Counted from the first letter of the stretch, positions 29,378 through 37,944 are shown. The stretch: DNA of 64,000 nt from Euzebyella saccharophila (GCF_014855495.1 NZ_JACYFJ010000004.1:186001-250000), one strand, 5' to 3'. The notes: a model not told the origin generated them from the letters alone. Made by a program: numbers and translations.

Positions 29378-29755
29378 ATGACCAACAACGACATATTTAA
29401 AAAGCTAAGGGTAGCCCTTATGCTACGCGATGATGATATAATTGAAATTCTGAAATTAGTAGATTTTAATGTGAGTAAGAGTGAATTAGGAGCTTTTTTT
29501 AGAAAGGAAGACCACCCTAACTACCGAGAGTGTGGTGATCAGGTGCTACGCAATTTCCTTAATGGCCTGGTCATACATTTGAGGGGCTCCAAAGAGGCCC
29601 CAAAATTTCCGGGTGATGTCCTGTCCAAGAAGTCGGACACCCCCAAAAACAAACCTAAATCAACCAAGAAACCTTTTCAAAAGCATCAACCGGATATTTC
29701 TTCAGTAAAATACAAAAACAAGCCAAACCAGAGAAAAGGGCAAAAAAAATCCTGA
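29378..29755 (+). CDS. DUF1456 family protein (YehS-like), single domain with basic tail
   Basis: 125 residues from the ATG at 29378 (MTNNDIFKKLRVALMLRDDDIIEI). Residues 1-75 match one DUF1456 unit: LRVALMLRDDDI, FNVSKSELGAFFRKEDHPNY, CGDQVLRNFLNGLVIHLRG. E. coli YehS has two such units; here the second is replaced by about 50 Lys/Pro/Gln-rich residues, probably disordered and able to bind nucleic acid or acidic partners. Function of the family unknown. The stop codon lies inside a bidirectional terminator stem. Confidence 0.75.
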   Translation: MTNNDIFKKLRVALMLRDDDIIEILKLVDFNVSKSELGAFFRKEDHPNYRECGDQVLRNFLNGLVIHLRGSKEAPKFPGDVLSKKSDTPKNKPKSTKKPFQKHQPDISSVKYKNKPNQRKGQKKS

Positions 29756-29780
29756 AACCAATGAACGTTTCAGGATTTTT
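29747..29780. terminator. Bidirectional intrinsic terminator
   Basis: AAATCCTGAAAC (29747-29758) pairs with GTTTCAGGATTT (29767-29778), flanked by an A-run on the left and a T-run on the right. It serves the DUF1456 gene and the convergent secreted-protein gene; the DUF1456 stop codon is in the stem. Confidence 0.85.
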
Positions 29781-29801
29781 CTCAGCTAATTCAAATAATT
29801 A

Positions 29802-30137
29802 TTATCTAGCAATCCTTACGGACACCGTATATAGTTTACCTTCTGTAAAATCTTCCAATTGAACTTTTTTGTAGTTCAACTTTGCCTTTACAAAACCTTC
29901 CAAGTCAGCATCTTCCGAATCTACGGACAACACCACTATTTCACGCTCCTTATTTAAGGTAAAACGTACTTGGGCACTCATGTCTATTACCTCTTGGGAC
30001 AAAGAGTTTTCACTTAAGATGTTGGTGATTTGCTTGGATAAGGTGTTGGATTTTACCTTAGGCTCAGAATCATTGGCAAGAACAGTTCCAAAACTCATTA
30101 ACAATGCAGATGCAATAACTAAACTAATTTTTCTCAT
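29802..30137 (-). CDS. Small secreted protein, TonB-C-terminal-like (paralogue of 37347-37712)
   Basis: 111 residues with signal peptide MRKISLVIASALLMSFGTVLA. The mature part ends in VRFTLNKEREIVVLSVDSED, a helix (LEGFVKAKLNY) and a last strand (GKLYTVSVRIAR). The same plan is seen in the protein at 37347-37712. The strand-helix-strand order and the FTLNK...VLSV...V.I spacing resemble the C-terminal domain of TonB energy transducers, but without TonB's membrane anchor and proline linker; this is inference. Probably periplasmic. It shares a terminator with the convergent DUF1456 gene. Role unknown. Confidence 0.7.
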   Translation of the reverse strand: MRKISLVIASALLMSFGTVLANDSEPKVKSNTLSKQITNILSENSLSQEVIDMSAQVRFTLNKEREIVVLSVDSEDADLEGFVKAKLNYKKVQLEDFTEGKLYTVSVRIAR

Positions 30138-30277
30138 GACTTCGTTTTTTAAATGATTGATGATTGATGATATATCTAAAAGACGAGCACTAAGGGAAAA
30201 TGTTACTTCAGAAGAGCGTTTTTAACAATATTTTAAGGTTTAAGCCTTAAATATTTGGGTTTTATAGAAATAACCGA

Positions 30278-30745
30278 CTACCCCTCTTCCTCAAAAGATA
30301 TATGCCTATTCATATTTTCTTCCAAAGAAATGAAGGATTCTATCTCCCTTATCCCTTCTATGGTAAGTATAGACTCTTGATAGAGTTGTCTGTAATGTAT
30401 ACTGTCTCGCGCATGAATTTTAACAAAAATGTCATATTTTCCTGTGCTATGGTGAATCTTGACCACCTCTGGAATCAGGGCCAATTGATTAATCACACTT
30501 TTATATAAAGACGCCTCCCTTAAATGTACCCCCAAAAAAACGGTCATTTTCCAGCCTAGAATACTATAATCCAACGACAAAGTCGCCCCTTTGATAACTC
30601 CCAAATTTTTCATTTTTCTAGTACGCATATGAACCGTACCCGGAGAAATACCTGCACGTTTAGCAACCTCGGTATAATTCATTTGGGCGTCTTCTGAGAG
30701 AATTGATAATATCTTGTGATCTACAGCGTCTAACCTGTCTTTCAT
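30278..30745 (-). CDS. Lrp/AsnC family transcriptional regulator
   Basis: 155 residues. The N-terminal winged helix-turn-helix (LDAVDHKILSILSEDAQMNYTEVAKRAGISPGTVHMRTRKM) binds DNA. Residues about 65-145 form the RAM/AsnC ligand domain (GVHLREASLYKSVINQLALIPEVVKIHHSTGKYDIFVKIHARD). Regulators of this family form dimers to octamers and commonly sense amino acids. The gene diverges from the TonB receptor/aminotransferase locus across a 554-base spacer, which fits control of that locus and of itself; direct evidence is lacking. Length normal. Confidence 0.92.
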   Translation of the reverse strand: MKDRLDAVDHKILSILSEDAQMNYTEVAKRAGISPGTVHMRTRKMKNLGVIKGATLSLDYSILGWKMTVFLGVHLREASLYKSVINQLALIPEVVKIHHSTGKYDIFVKIHARDSIHYRQLYQESILTIEGIREIESFISLEENMNRHISFEEEG

Positions 30746-31299
30746 ACTCCTATAAATTATTAATCTAGTTGCAGTAAATCAGCGTTTTGCTTTCCAACTT
30801 TAGAAGAATTCTACACGCAAACGTTGAATTAAAACTGTTAAAAATGTGTTTTCCGTAAATTTAATTCAAGCTTTTGAAAAAAAGCGTAATAATATGACAA
30901 TAAAGACCCGTAACTAATGAAAAATGTATTTTTTTTATTTGGTCAAATTTTGGATGTCATAAATATGATTTTTTGACATAATATCTCATATTAACAGTTT
31001 TTTAACCCTGTAACAATAAAAATCTATCGATTCGTTAGATTTTTATAAAATAAATATCTATTCATCAGATTTAATCCTCATAACCATCTAAAATACAGTG
31101 TTTTAAGGCGTTTGTGTATTTTTTTTTGTGAAAAACTACCCCTAATATTGTCTTGTTGTTATGTCAGTAACAAGACAGCAACAAAGTGAAGTATCCGGAA
31201 CTTTTCTTTCATTGATTTTGACCCCCATTCCATTCAAGTTTGGATGAGGCGTGGTTGGCCAAATGACAACGTTTAGTATCAACCAAAACCTTGTATTTT
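30746..31299. promoter_or_regulatory. Long divergent intergenic region between lrp-like gene and TonB receptor
   Basis: 554 AT-rich bases without a gene. It holds an inverted repeat ATGTCA (30954-30959) / TGACAT (30974-30979), a TGACA at 30895, a near-palindrome AAAATCTA...TAGATTTT (31019-31043) and a related copy at 31052-31075 that also resembles 37804-37835. Likely holds both promoters and regulator sites. Confidence 0.5.
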
Positions 31300-34248
31300 A
31301 TGAAGAAAGCTCTCATACTATCATTATTATTTATGTTATCTCTCACCTTAGGGTTGGCACAAGAGATAATGATTACCGGTAAGGTAATTGATGATCAGGG
31401 AGTAGTTCTCCCAGGCGTAGACATAGTTATTAAAGGAACCACGAAGGGAACCACTACAAATTTTGACGGAGAATACACTATCGATGCTCCATCTGATGCC
31501 ATCCTAGTTTTCTCCTCATTAGGATTTTCTAAAAAAGAAATTTCCGTAAACGGCCAAAAGGAATTGGACATGATTTTAATTCCGGCGGCAGAGCAATTAC
31601 TTGAAACCATCGTAATTGGTTCAAGAAGACAAGGGCGATCAAAATTGGATACGCCCGTACCAGTAGATGTGATAGATATAGCATCAGAATCTATTAATAT
31701 GCCACAACAGGACATTTCACAAATGCTTACAGCAGCGGCGCCATCCTTCACAGCTTTTACAAGTGGAGGTGGCGACCTTTCATCTTTTGTAAGTCAGCCA
31801 AGTCTTCGGGGACTTGCTGCCAGTCAAATGCTTGTGCTCGTTAACGGTAAAAGAAGACACACTTCTGCAATTCTAGCGGGAAACCAAACAGGTACTCCCG
31901 GTCCCGGGGTAGATATGAGGTTTATTCCTTCCATTGGAGTAGATCGAATTGAGATTTTAAGGGATGGTGCATCTGCCCAATATGGTTCAGATGCTATTGC
32001 AGGTGTAATAAACATGGTTATGAAAAAAGGCACCGGAGAATTTAAAGGAACATTGACCGCCGGTGCTTACACAAATAAACTTGGGTATGATGAATCTGCC
32101 CTTACCCCTGAAGAAAGAGAACTTACACGTTCATTGGATGGCTGGGACGGTCAAAATTTTCAATTTGACGGTAATTATGGCATCGGGTTCGAAAATGGCG
32201 GCTATTTTAATGCCTCCATCATGTTGGCAAAATCTGAACGAACTGTGCGTCCTACCGTACTATCGCTGGACAGAGCTCCACTATATGACAACTTATATTT
32301 AACCAATGGTCGCACCACGGTTAACGGAAACCCCATTATTACCAACCCAGAACTTATAGCCGCCCAAGCCAGCGGTGATGCTGGTTTAATAAGCTCCCTA
32401 CAAACCGTAGAAGGTTTGATGGCTGCAAGGGATATTGAACAAATTGATGTTTCTACCTACTCAGGTCTTCCTGCTAAAACCAATATGAGTTTAGCTTTCA
32501 ACTTGGAGAGCCCATTAACAGAAAACTCTGATTTTTATGCTTTTGGAGATATCGGTTACCAGTATTCCGATGCTTATAGCTGTTTTTACAGACGTGCCGC
32601 CCAAGCGGACAGGGCTAGTTACGAGCTCTTTCCCAACGGTTTTCGCCCACAAATCTATAATGACCAATACAACATTTCTTTGGCCACTGGAATTACCGGC
32701 ATGATCGGGGACTACGATTTTGACTTGAGCAATACTTTCGGTACCAACTCTGCACAATATGGCATGTTCAATACTTGGAATGCTAGTATCGGTACCGGCT
32801 CACCAACGGATATGAACCTTGGTACACACAGATTCTTACAAAACACCATCAATATGGATGCCTCCCACTTTTATGAGGACATTCTTTCCGGCCTTAACAT
32901 AGCATTTGGAGGTGAACTTAGATTTGAAAACTATGCTATTGAAGCTGGCCAGGCAGAAAGTTGGACTGCTGGAGATGCAGGTGTGGTAACAGCAACTGAG
33001 GACAATCAAGCATTGATTGGACCTGACGGCTTTCCTCTGGAAGATTTGAACGGAAACCCTTATGTAGACGAACTTGGACTTCCTGTAAGCTTAGAACATG
33101 CTGGTGTGAGTCAGCTTTTGGTTAAGAACTACGCTTTGAACTGTCAGTGTTTTAGGGGATTTGCCCCTGAAAACGAAGGCAATAGCTGGAGGTCCGTTAT
33201 GGCTGCCTATGTTGACATGGAATTAGATTTTACCGAAAATTTCTTGATGTCCGGTGCCCTTAGGGTTGAAAACTATTCCGATTTCGGGAACGTTTTAACA
33301 GGTAAATTGGCAGGACGCTATTCTATAGGAGATAATTTCTCCTTCAGAGGTTCTTTCAGTAGTGGATTTAGAGCTCCCTCCTTACAGGAGTTGAACTACT
33401 CCCACAGTTACACTTTCTTTGTTGATTTGGTTCCTTTTGACGGAACTTTATATCCTAACAATAGTTCTGCAGCCAGTGCTTTAGGAATTGGAGCATTACA
33501 AGAGGAAAGATCTAGGAACTACAGCTTAGGTTTTACCACGAAAATTGGAAAATTCGATATTACCGTTGATGCCTATAAAATTGACATCTATGATAGGATT
33601 TTTGAAACTGGTGAATTCGATTCTTCGGATGCGCCCGTACTCGACCCCATTATCGGAAGTGGTTTGGCAAGTTTCAGAATCAACGGAGGTGATATTAGTA
33701 CAAAAGGTATAGAGGCCGTTGTTAACTACAATACTAGATTGGGCGATAGCAAATTAGGATTTGTTTTGGCAGGTACTTTTAGGAAAAACAAGTTTGAAGG
33801 AGTAAATCTTCCGGACTTGAACACCAATCTAACGGATGAGGAATTAACGGATAATTATGTAAGCCGTTCTTTGATTGGTCAATTTGAAACCGGTACCCCA
33901 AGTAGCAAGATTATTGGAACGGTCAACTATTCAATAGGTAAGTTTTCCGCCATGTTAAGAGGTACTCGCTTTGGTTCTGTACAAACAAGGGACAACAACT
34001 TGAGAACATTGGTTCCAGAAGGTACCCAAGGCTATGCCGATCAGTATTTTACCCCAGAATTCACAACCGATATAGGTTTGACTTATGAGTTTACCGATGC
34101 TTTGAGCCTAACGATAGGTGGTAATAATATTTTCAATGAATATCCTGAAATATTAAGATATGAGCTACGTGGATTTAATCTTTACTCTCAATACCAACAA
34201 GGTTCTGCAGGTGCCTACTACTTTGGAAGACTAACCATTAACTTGTAA
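31300..34248 (+). CDS. TonB-dependent receptor
   Basis: 982 residues from the ATG at 31300 (MKKALILSLLFMLSLTLGLAQ signal peptide). Residues about 23-105 form a carboxypeptidase-regulatory-like domain (GKVIDDQGVVLPGVDIVIKG). The plug follows ([34 protein letters not shown]), then a 22-strand-type barrel ending in the outer-membrane signature YYFGRLTINL. It imports a ligand across the outer membrane using TonB energy. It is not a SusC, since no SusD partner follows. Two extracellular-loop-like parts contain unusual cysteines (SCFYRR and LNCQCFRGF). Downstream by 31 bases is a lipoprotein, then a Tat aminotransferase and a permease. A paralogue lies at 50213-53071. Confidence 0.93.
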   Translation: MKKALILSLLFMLSLTLGLAQEIMITGKVIDDQGVVLPGVDIVIKGTTKGTTTNFDGEYTIDAPSDAILVFSSLGFSKKEISVNGQKELDMILIPAAEQLLETIVIGSRRQGRSKLDTPVPVDVIDIASESINMPQQDISQMLTAAAPSFTAFTSGGGDLSSFVSQPSLRGLAASQMLVLVNGKRRHTSAILAGNQTGTPGPGVDMRFIPSIGVDRIEILRDGASAQYGSDAIAGVINMVMKKGTGEFKGTLTAGAYTNKLGYDESALTPEERELTRSLDGWDGQNFQFDGNYGIGFENGGYFNASIMLAKSERTVRPTVLSLDRAPLYDNLYLTNGRTTVNGNPIITNPELIAAQASGDAGLISSLQTVEGLMAARDIEQIDVSTYSGLPAKTNMSLAFNLESPLTENSDFYAFGDIGYQYSDAYSCFYRRAAQADRASYELFPNGFRPQIYNDQYNISLATGITGMIGDYDFDLSNTFGTNSAQYGMFNTWNASIGTGSPTDMNLGTHRFLQNTINMDASHFYEDILSGLNIAFGGELRFENYAIEAGQAESWTAGDAGVVTATEDNQALIGPDGFPLEDLNGNPYVDELGLPVSLEHAGVSQLLVKNYALNCQCFRGFAPENEGNSWRSVMAAYVDMELDFTENFLMSGALRVENYSDFGNVLTGKLAGRYSIGDNFSFRGSFSSGFRAPSLQELNYSHSYTFFVDLVPFDGTLYPNNSSAASALGIGALQEERSRNYSLGFTTKIGKFDITVDAYKIDIYDRIFETGEFDSSDAPVLDPIIGSGLASFRINGGDISTKGIEAVVNYNTRLGDSKLGFVLAGTFRKNKFEGVNLPDLNTNLTDEELTDNYVSRSLIGQFETGTPSSKIIGTVNYSIGKFSAMLRGTRFGSVQTRDNNLRTLVPEGTQGYADQYFTPEFTTDIGLTYEFTDALSLTIGGNNIFNEYPEILRYELRGFNLYSQYQQGSAGAYYFGRLTINL

Positions 34249-34279
34249 TTGAAGGTAACAGTAATTTAAACAGAAGATT

Positions 34280-34777
34280 ATGAAAACATATAAAGCAATC
34301 ATCTTAATTTTTATACTAGCCCTAGGTATCACCTCCTGCGAACAAGAAAGGTTGGAACCAGTATTGACAACTGCAGAAGGAGGAGGTATATTGAATACCT
34401 ATATGGCATACACTATAGAATCTACGGACCCCACGGGCTCCAATGTTTATGGTAGGATAGTTTTTTATAAAAGCACTTTAGACCAAACCTTGGTACAAGT
34501 ATCCTTATACAACACTATTGATGAAATTATGCACCCAGCTATAATTCTTGGCGGGGCCATTGGGGATGAAACTACGGCCATTACAGAATTGGATGCTATA
34601 GATGGGTCCACTGGTGAATTCTCCTCCAACAAATTTTTTGTCATAACAGATGAGTCGTATTACGATGCTATCAGCGGATTGGACGCACATATAAATATCT
34701 ACTTGAGTTCTGCAGACGATACCATTGTTGCAACTGGCAATATTGGCGCCAATGCGGAGCCCGTAGACATGAACTAG
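34280..34777 (+). CDS. Lipoprotein, CHRD-like
   Basis: 165 residues. The lipobox is ITSC near residue 20 (MKTYKAIILIFILALGITSC). The mature part shows a beta-rich pattern: YGRIVFYKSTLDQTLVQVSLY, HPAIILGGAIGD, then DAHINIYLSSADDTIVATGNIG. The H...G and N-I-Y...A-x-G-N-I-G layout is reminiscent of the CHRD domain, but divergent, so this is tentative. It probably sits on the outer membrane beside the TonB receptor encoded 31 bases upstream, perhaps as a surface-exposed ligand binder in the way SusD serves SusC. The aminotransferase gene starts 26 bases downstream. Confidence 0.65.
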   Translation: MKTYKAIILIFILALGITSCEQERLEPVLTTAEGGGILNTYMAYTIESTDPTGSNVYGRIVFYKSTLDQTLVQVSLYNTIDEIMHPAIILGGAIGDETTAITELDAIDGSTGEFSSNKFFVITDESYYDAISGLDAHINIYLSSADDTIVATGNIGANAEPVDMN

Positions 34778-34803
34778 AACTTTTAACTTAAATATATAGC
34801 ACT

Positions 34804-35991
34804 ATGGAAAACTTAAACAGAAGAGCTTGGTTAAAGCGAGGAGCTTTAACAGCCGCAGGAGCAATGGTTATGCCGCACCTCACATTTGGTGAGACACCCA
34901 TGACCCAATTGAAGTATGATTCTGAAGGAAGAAGCCTTTACAGTCCTTTCTTTAAAGAATTTAACGCCAACATATTTCCGGACAGCGCCAAACTTTTGGC
35001 AAAACTGAATGCTAACGAAAACCCTTATGGTCCTTCGCCTAAAGCAGTTGAAGCTTTTAAGAATGCGACCCCCTTAGGTAACCGCTATGCCTGGAGAGAA
35101 CTTTTTGACCTCATGGGCAAAATTGCCGTAAAAGAAGGAGTGAAGATGGAAAACGTTATGATGGGCCCCGGCTCATCTGACCTGCTTGAAAAAACCGCTA
35201 TGGTGCTTTTTGCAAATGGTGGCAACGTTGTGAGCGCAGATCCATCTTACATGTCACTTATTCGTGTGGCGGAAGCTACCGGTGCAAGCTGGAAACCAGT
35301 ACCCCTAAAAAAGGACTGGTCCCATGACCTAAAGGCAATGGAAGAGGCCATTGATGAAGATACCAAGTTGGTCTACATATGCAACCCAAACAACCCAACC
35401 GGTAGCATGACAGACCATGCAGAATTGGTTGATTTCTGCTCAAGGGTTTCAGAAAAGGTCCCTGTTTTTGTTGATGAAGCTTATATGGGATTTTTAGAGG
35501 ACGGGGACAAGAAGAGTATGGTATCCTTGGTAGCCCAAGGAAAAGATGTCATCATTGCACGTACATTTTCTAAAATCCATGGTATGGCAGGATTGAGAGT
35601 AGGATATATTGTTGCCTTGGAATCTACCCTTGATAAAATTCAGGAAATAACCAGAGGAGGTATGGGTATAACCTATCCATCCGTATACGCTGCATCCGCA
35701 AGTATGGATGACATAGAATTCCAAAATAAATCGAGAAAATTAAATGCCGAATGCCGAGAGTTCGTTTATGAAACATTGAATAAGATGGGATATGAATATG
35801 TACCCTCTTCCACCAGTTTCATCTTATTTCCTATAGAAATGGACGGCGAAAAATTCTTGGAAAAAATGACCGCCGAAGGTGTGGGCGTCAGAGCATTTGA
35901 CATCATGGACAGAAACTGGTGCCGTGTTAGTATGGGCACCATGGATGAAATGAAAGTATTTGCTTCGGCTTTACAAAAAGTGCTAGTTTAA
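34804..35991 (+). CDS. Tat-exported PLP-dependent aminotransferase (class I/II, HisC-like)
   Basis: 395 residues. The N-terminus carries a twin-arginine signal (NRRAWLKRGALTAAGAMVMP), so the folded, cofactor-loaded enzyme should be exported to the periplasm. The rest is a fold-type I aminotransferase of the histidinol-phosphate/aromatic group: KLNANENPYGPSP, GPGSSDLLEKT, CNPNNPTGS, VDEAYMGF and PLP-lysine K257 in TFSKIHGMAGLRVGY. Family members transfer an amino group between an amino acid and a 2-oxo acid. An exported one is unusual. Genes for a TonB receptor and lipoprotein precede it and an AEC-type permease follows, with an Lrp regulator divergent. Amino-acid-like substrate is inferred; which one is unknown. 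Confidence 0.88.
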   Translation: MENLNRRAWLKRGALTAAGAMVMPHLTFGETPMTQLKYDSEGRSLYSPFFKEFNANIFPDSAKLLAKLNANENPYGPSPKAVEAFKNATPLGNRYAWRELFDLMGKIAVKEGVKMENVMMGPGSSDLLEKTAMVLFANGGNVVSADPSYMSLIRVAEATGASWKPVPLKKDWSHDLKAMEEAIDEDTKLVYICNPNNPTGSMTDHAELVDFCSRVSEKVPVFVDEAYMGFLEDGDKKSMVSLVAQGKDVIIARTFSKIHGMAGLRVGYIVALESTLDKIQEITRGGMGITYPSVYAASASMDDIEFQNKSRKLNAECREFVYETLNKMGYEYVPSSTSFILFPIEMDGEKFLEKMTAEGVGVRAFDIMDRNWCRVSMGTMDEMKVFASALQKVLV

Positions 35992-36001
35992 AGTTGAGTC
36001 A

Positions 36002-36060
36002 ACCCAATGAGCCGGATTTTAGTCAGATTGCCTTGATACCATAATTCGGCTCCTTTGGGT
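36002..36060. repeat. Long imperfect stem-loop between aminotransferase and permease genes
   Basis: ACCCAATGAGCCG (36002-36014) pairs with CGGCTCCTTTGGGT (36047-36060) apart from a small bulge. There is no T-run after it, so it looks more like an mRNA processing or stability element than a terminator. Confidence 0.45.
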
Positions 36061-36115
36061 AATTCCGTTCTATGAGAACACCCACAAACCTTAGTTTAAA
36101 AATTAAATTCAACAT

Positions 36116-37270
36116 ATGAACTTTGCGCTTCAAAATACATTAGAACTTCTATTGATTATAGGCTTAGGGCTACTGTTGCAAAAAAAGGTAGCTAAGCAAG
36201 ATTTGAAAGGAGTAAAAACTATCATCTTGAGTATAGCGCTACCCGCCGTTATTTTCGTTGCCCTTTTAAAAATTAAACTTGAAAGTTCCTTAATCGTTTT
36301 TCCTTTGTTGGCATTGACATTCAACTTGGTCATGCTAGCCAGCTCAAAATATTTGCTCAACGCAACTTTATCTAAAAAAGAAGAGTCTAAAAGACGTACG
36401 GTAATAATGTTAATACCATCATTGGCTCCCGGTCTTTCCTGTTTTCCTTTTATCGTTTTGTATTTGGGGGACGATTCATTGGCATTGGCAGCTTTGGCAG
36501 ATGTAGGAAACAAAATATTTGTCCTCATTCTCCTCTATATGCTAGCTATGAACTGGTACAGGAAAAGGTCTTTGCAAGATGCCAAAGCCTCTACCTCCAG
36601 CAAATTAAAAAGCTTAGCCCTTTCTTTATTAAAGGAGCCTATTAACATGGTCATCATTGTAGGCCTATTACTATTGTCTTTTGGACTTAATATGGCATCT
36701 CTTCCCGAGTTTTTACAAAACACGATCGGTAGCCTAAAAACGATCATGACCCCATTGATCTTATTGTTTATTGGAATGGCCGTAAGGTTAAAAGGTGGCG
36801 AGTTTGGTACCATAGTATCCTTGCTTGCTAGACGTGCAGGTATCACATTTATTTTGTCCGCTATTTTTGTATTTGCTTTTCCGGCTCTTTCGCCAGCGTT
36901 AATTTTATTACTAGTGGTCTTTCCACAAAGTTCCTGTAGCTTCTGGCCTTTTGCCCATATGAGTGCGGTATCATCCTTTGAAGATAACGATGGACAAAAA
37001 GAACCTACTTTCGATATTAACTTTGCCGTAAATATCCTGGCATGTTCGCTACCTTTTTCTACTATTCTGATTATTGGAATATTCTCCTTTAGCGAATATT
37101 TTATGAACCCAACCATCATTTTATCTGCTGGAGTATTTTTGACCACTATTTCATTCATCCCAAGCTTAGTAAGTAAAATAAAGAGAGCAAGGGAAGAAAA
37201 GCTGGAGTCTGACAATTGCAGAAGTTATGCTAGTTTTAATGCAACACCACAAACTAGCGACGAGAGTTAA
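36116..37270 (+). CDS. AEC-type (auxin efflux carrier family) permease
   Basis: 384 residues with about ten membrane segments in two halves of five, separated by a charged loop near 150-170. The pattern of the AEC/BART group is visible: SIALPAVIFVALLKIKLE in the first half, and SLAPGLSCFPFIVLYLGDDSLALAALADVGNKIF for the discontinuous helix; the second half repeats the plan. AEC proteins are secondary carriers for organic or amino-acid anions. The charged C-terminal 30 residues are cytoplasmic. It is the last gene of the TonB/lipoprotein/aminotransferase locus, 124 bases after the aminotransferase with a stem-loop between, and ends at a strong terminator. It could move the product of the periplasmic enzyme across the inner membrane. 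Confidence 0.75.
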   Translation: MNFALQNTLELLLIIGLGLLLQKKVAKQDLKGVKTIILSIALPAVIFVALLKIKLESSLIVFPLLALTFNLVMLASSKYLLNATLSKKEESKRRTVIMLIPSLAPGLSCFPFIVLYLGDDSLALAALADVGNKIFVLILLYMLAMNWYRKRSLQDAKASTSSKLKSLALSLLKEPINMVIIVGLLLLSFGLNMASLPEFLQNTIGSLKTIMTPLILLFIGMAVRLKGGEFGTIVSLLARRAGITFILSAIFVFAFPALSPALILLLVVFPQSSCSFWPFAHMSAVSSFEDNDGQKEPTFDINFAVNILACSLPFSTILIIGIFSFSEYFMNPTIILSAGVFLTTISFIPSLVSKIKRAREEKLESDNCRSYASFNATPQTSDES

Positions 37271-37294
37271 ACTATCATTTCGAAATGATTGTAT

Positions 37295-37329
37295 AAAAAA
37301 ACCTCCAGAGAGTATCTGGAGGTTTTTTT
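37295..37329. terminator. Strong bidirectional intrinsic terminator
   Basis: Fifteen-base perfect arms (37295-37309 and 37315-37329) with core ACCTCCAGA/TCTGGAGGT, a 5-base loop and T-runs on both strands. It separates the permease gene from the convergent small secreted-protein gene. Confidence 0.92.
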
Positions 37330-37346
37330 AGCTATATATCAAGTAA

Positions 37347-37712
37347 TTATTCTTTTACTTCCACTGGAACCCTATAGACCACTCCTTGCTCAAAAGTGCC
37401 AGGGGATAACCTTTGGAAATCTACATTGGTTTTGATGAAGGCCTTTAACGCCTCGCTTTCAGTTTCAATAGAAAGGATTCTAAGATAATTCCCTCTATCA
37501 ACTGCCAATCTAACTTCTGCTCTTTCACCCCTGATCGTTTCCGGGATTACAGGAACGTCCAACATTTTGTAAACTTGAGCCGCTACCGCTTTGGACGGCA
37601 CAACATTCACATCATAATCGGCACTTGAGGCATAACTAGCATTCAAGGCCAAAACTGCTATAATTGTATAAAAAATCTTTTTCATTTGTGGTAAACTTTT
37701 ATTTGGTTTCAA
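37347..37712 (-). CDS. Small secreted protein, TonB-C-terminal-like (paralogue of 29802-30137)
   Basis: 121 residues with signal peptide MKKIFYTIIAVLALNASYAS. The C-terminal 60 residues, VRLAVDRGNYLRILSIETES, LKAFIKTNVDFQRL and FEQGVVYRVPVEVKE, line up with the protein at 29802-30137 in length, strand order and key hydrophobic positions. The layout recalls the TonB C-terminal domain, but there is no anchor, so a periplasmic adapter role is only a guess. It is transcribed away from sucC, with 232 bases upstream that include a motif (37804-37835) also found near the TonB receptor promoter region. Confidence 0.7.
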   Translation of the reverse strand: MKPNKSLPQMKKIFYTIIAVLALNASYASSADYDVNVVPSKAVAAQVYKMLDVPVIPETIRGERAEVRLAVDRGNYLRILSIETESEALKAFIKTNVDFQRLSPGTFEQGVVYRVPVEVKE

Positions 37713-37803
37713 CTAATTCAATGTAAAGATAATACAATTTAAAGGACGTAAATTACTGATTTACCAATTTTTAACACATCAAAATAAGAATAATTGAATT
37801 TTG

Positions 37804-37835
37804 AATCAAAATCTAACGATTCATCAGTTTTTCTA
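37804..37835. repeat. Copy of an AT-rich motif shared with 31019-31075
   Basis: AAATCTAACGATTCATCAG within this stretch resembles ATCTATCGATTCGTTAG (from 31022) and ATCTATTCATCAG (from 31056). It lies about 90-120 bases upstream of the small secreted-protein gene. Confidence 0.35.
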
Positions 37836-37897
37836 CAAAATCCTACTTTAACGATTTCGTGGAATTTTTAAAATTTGAAATAAAAAAGAATCGAACA

Positions 37898-37927
37898 AAA
37901 AAAGGGAGGCGTTTGCCTCCCTTTTTT
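37898..37927 (-). terminator. Intrinsic terminator of sucC
   Basis: GGGAGGC (37904-37910) and GCCTCCC (37915-37921) with a 4-base loop, flanked by A and T runs on both sides. It lies just after the sucC stop codon on the minus strand. Confidence 0.88.
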
Positions 37928-37944
37928 AGGTGTATTATAAAAAA

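Noticed and set aside
36535-37215. 226-codon minus-strand open frame
   Set aside because: It is the antisense of the AEC permease gene, whose membrane-segment pattern is convincing.
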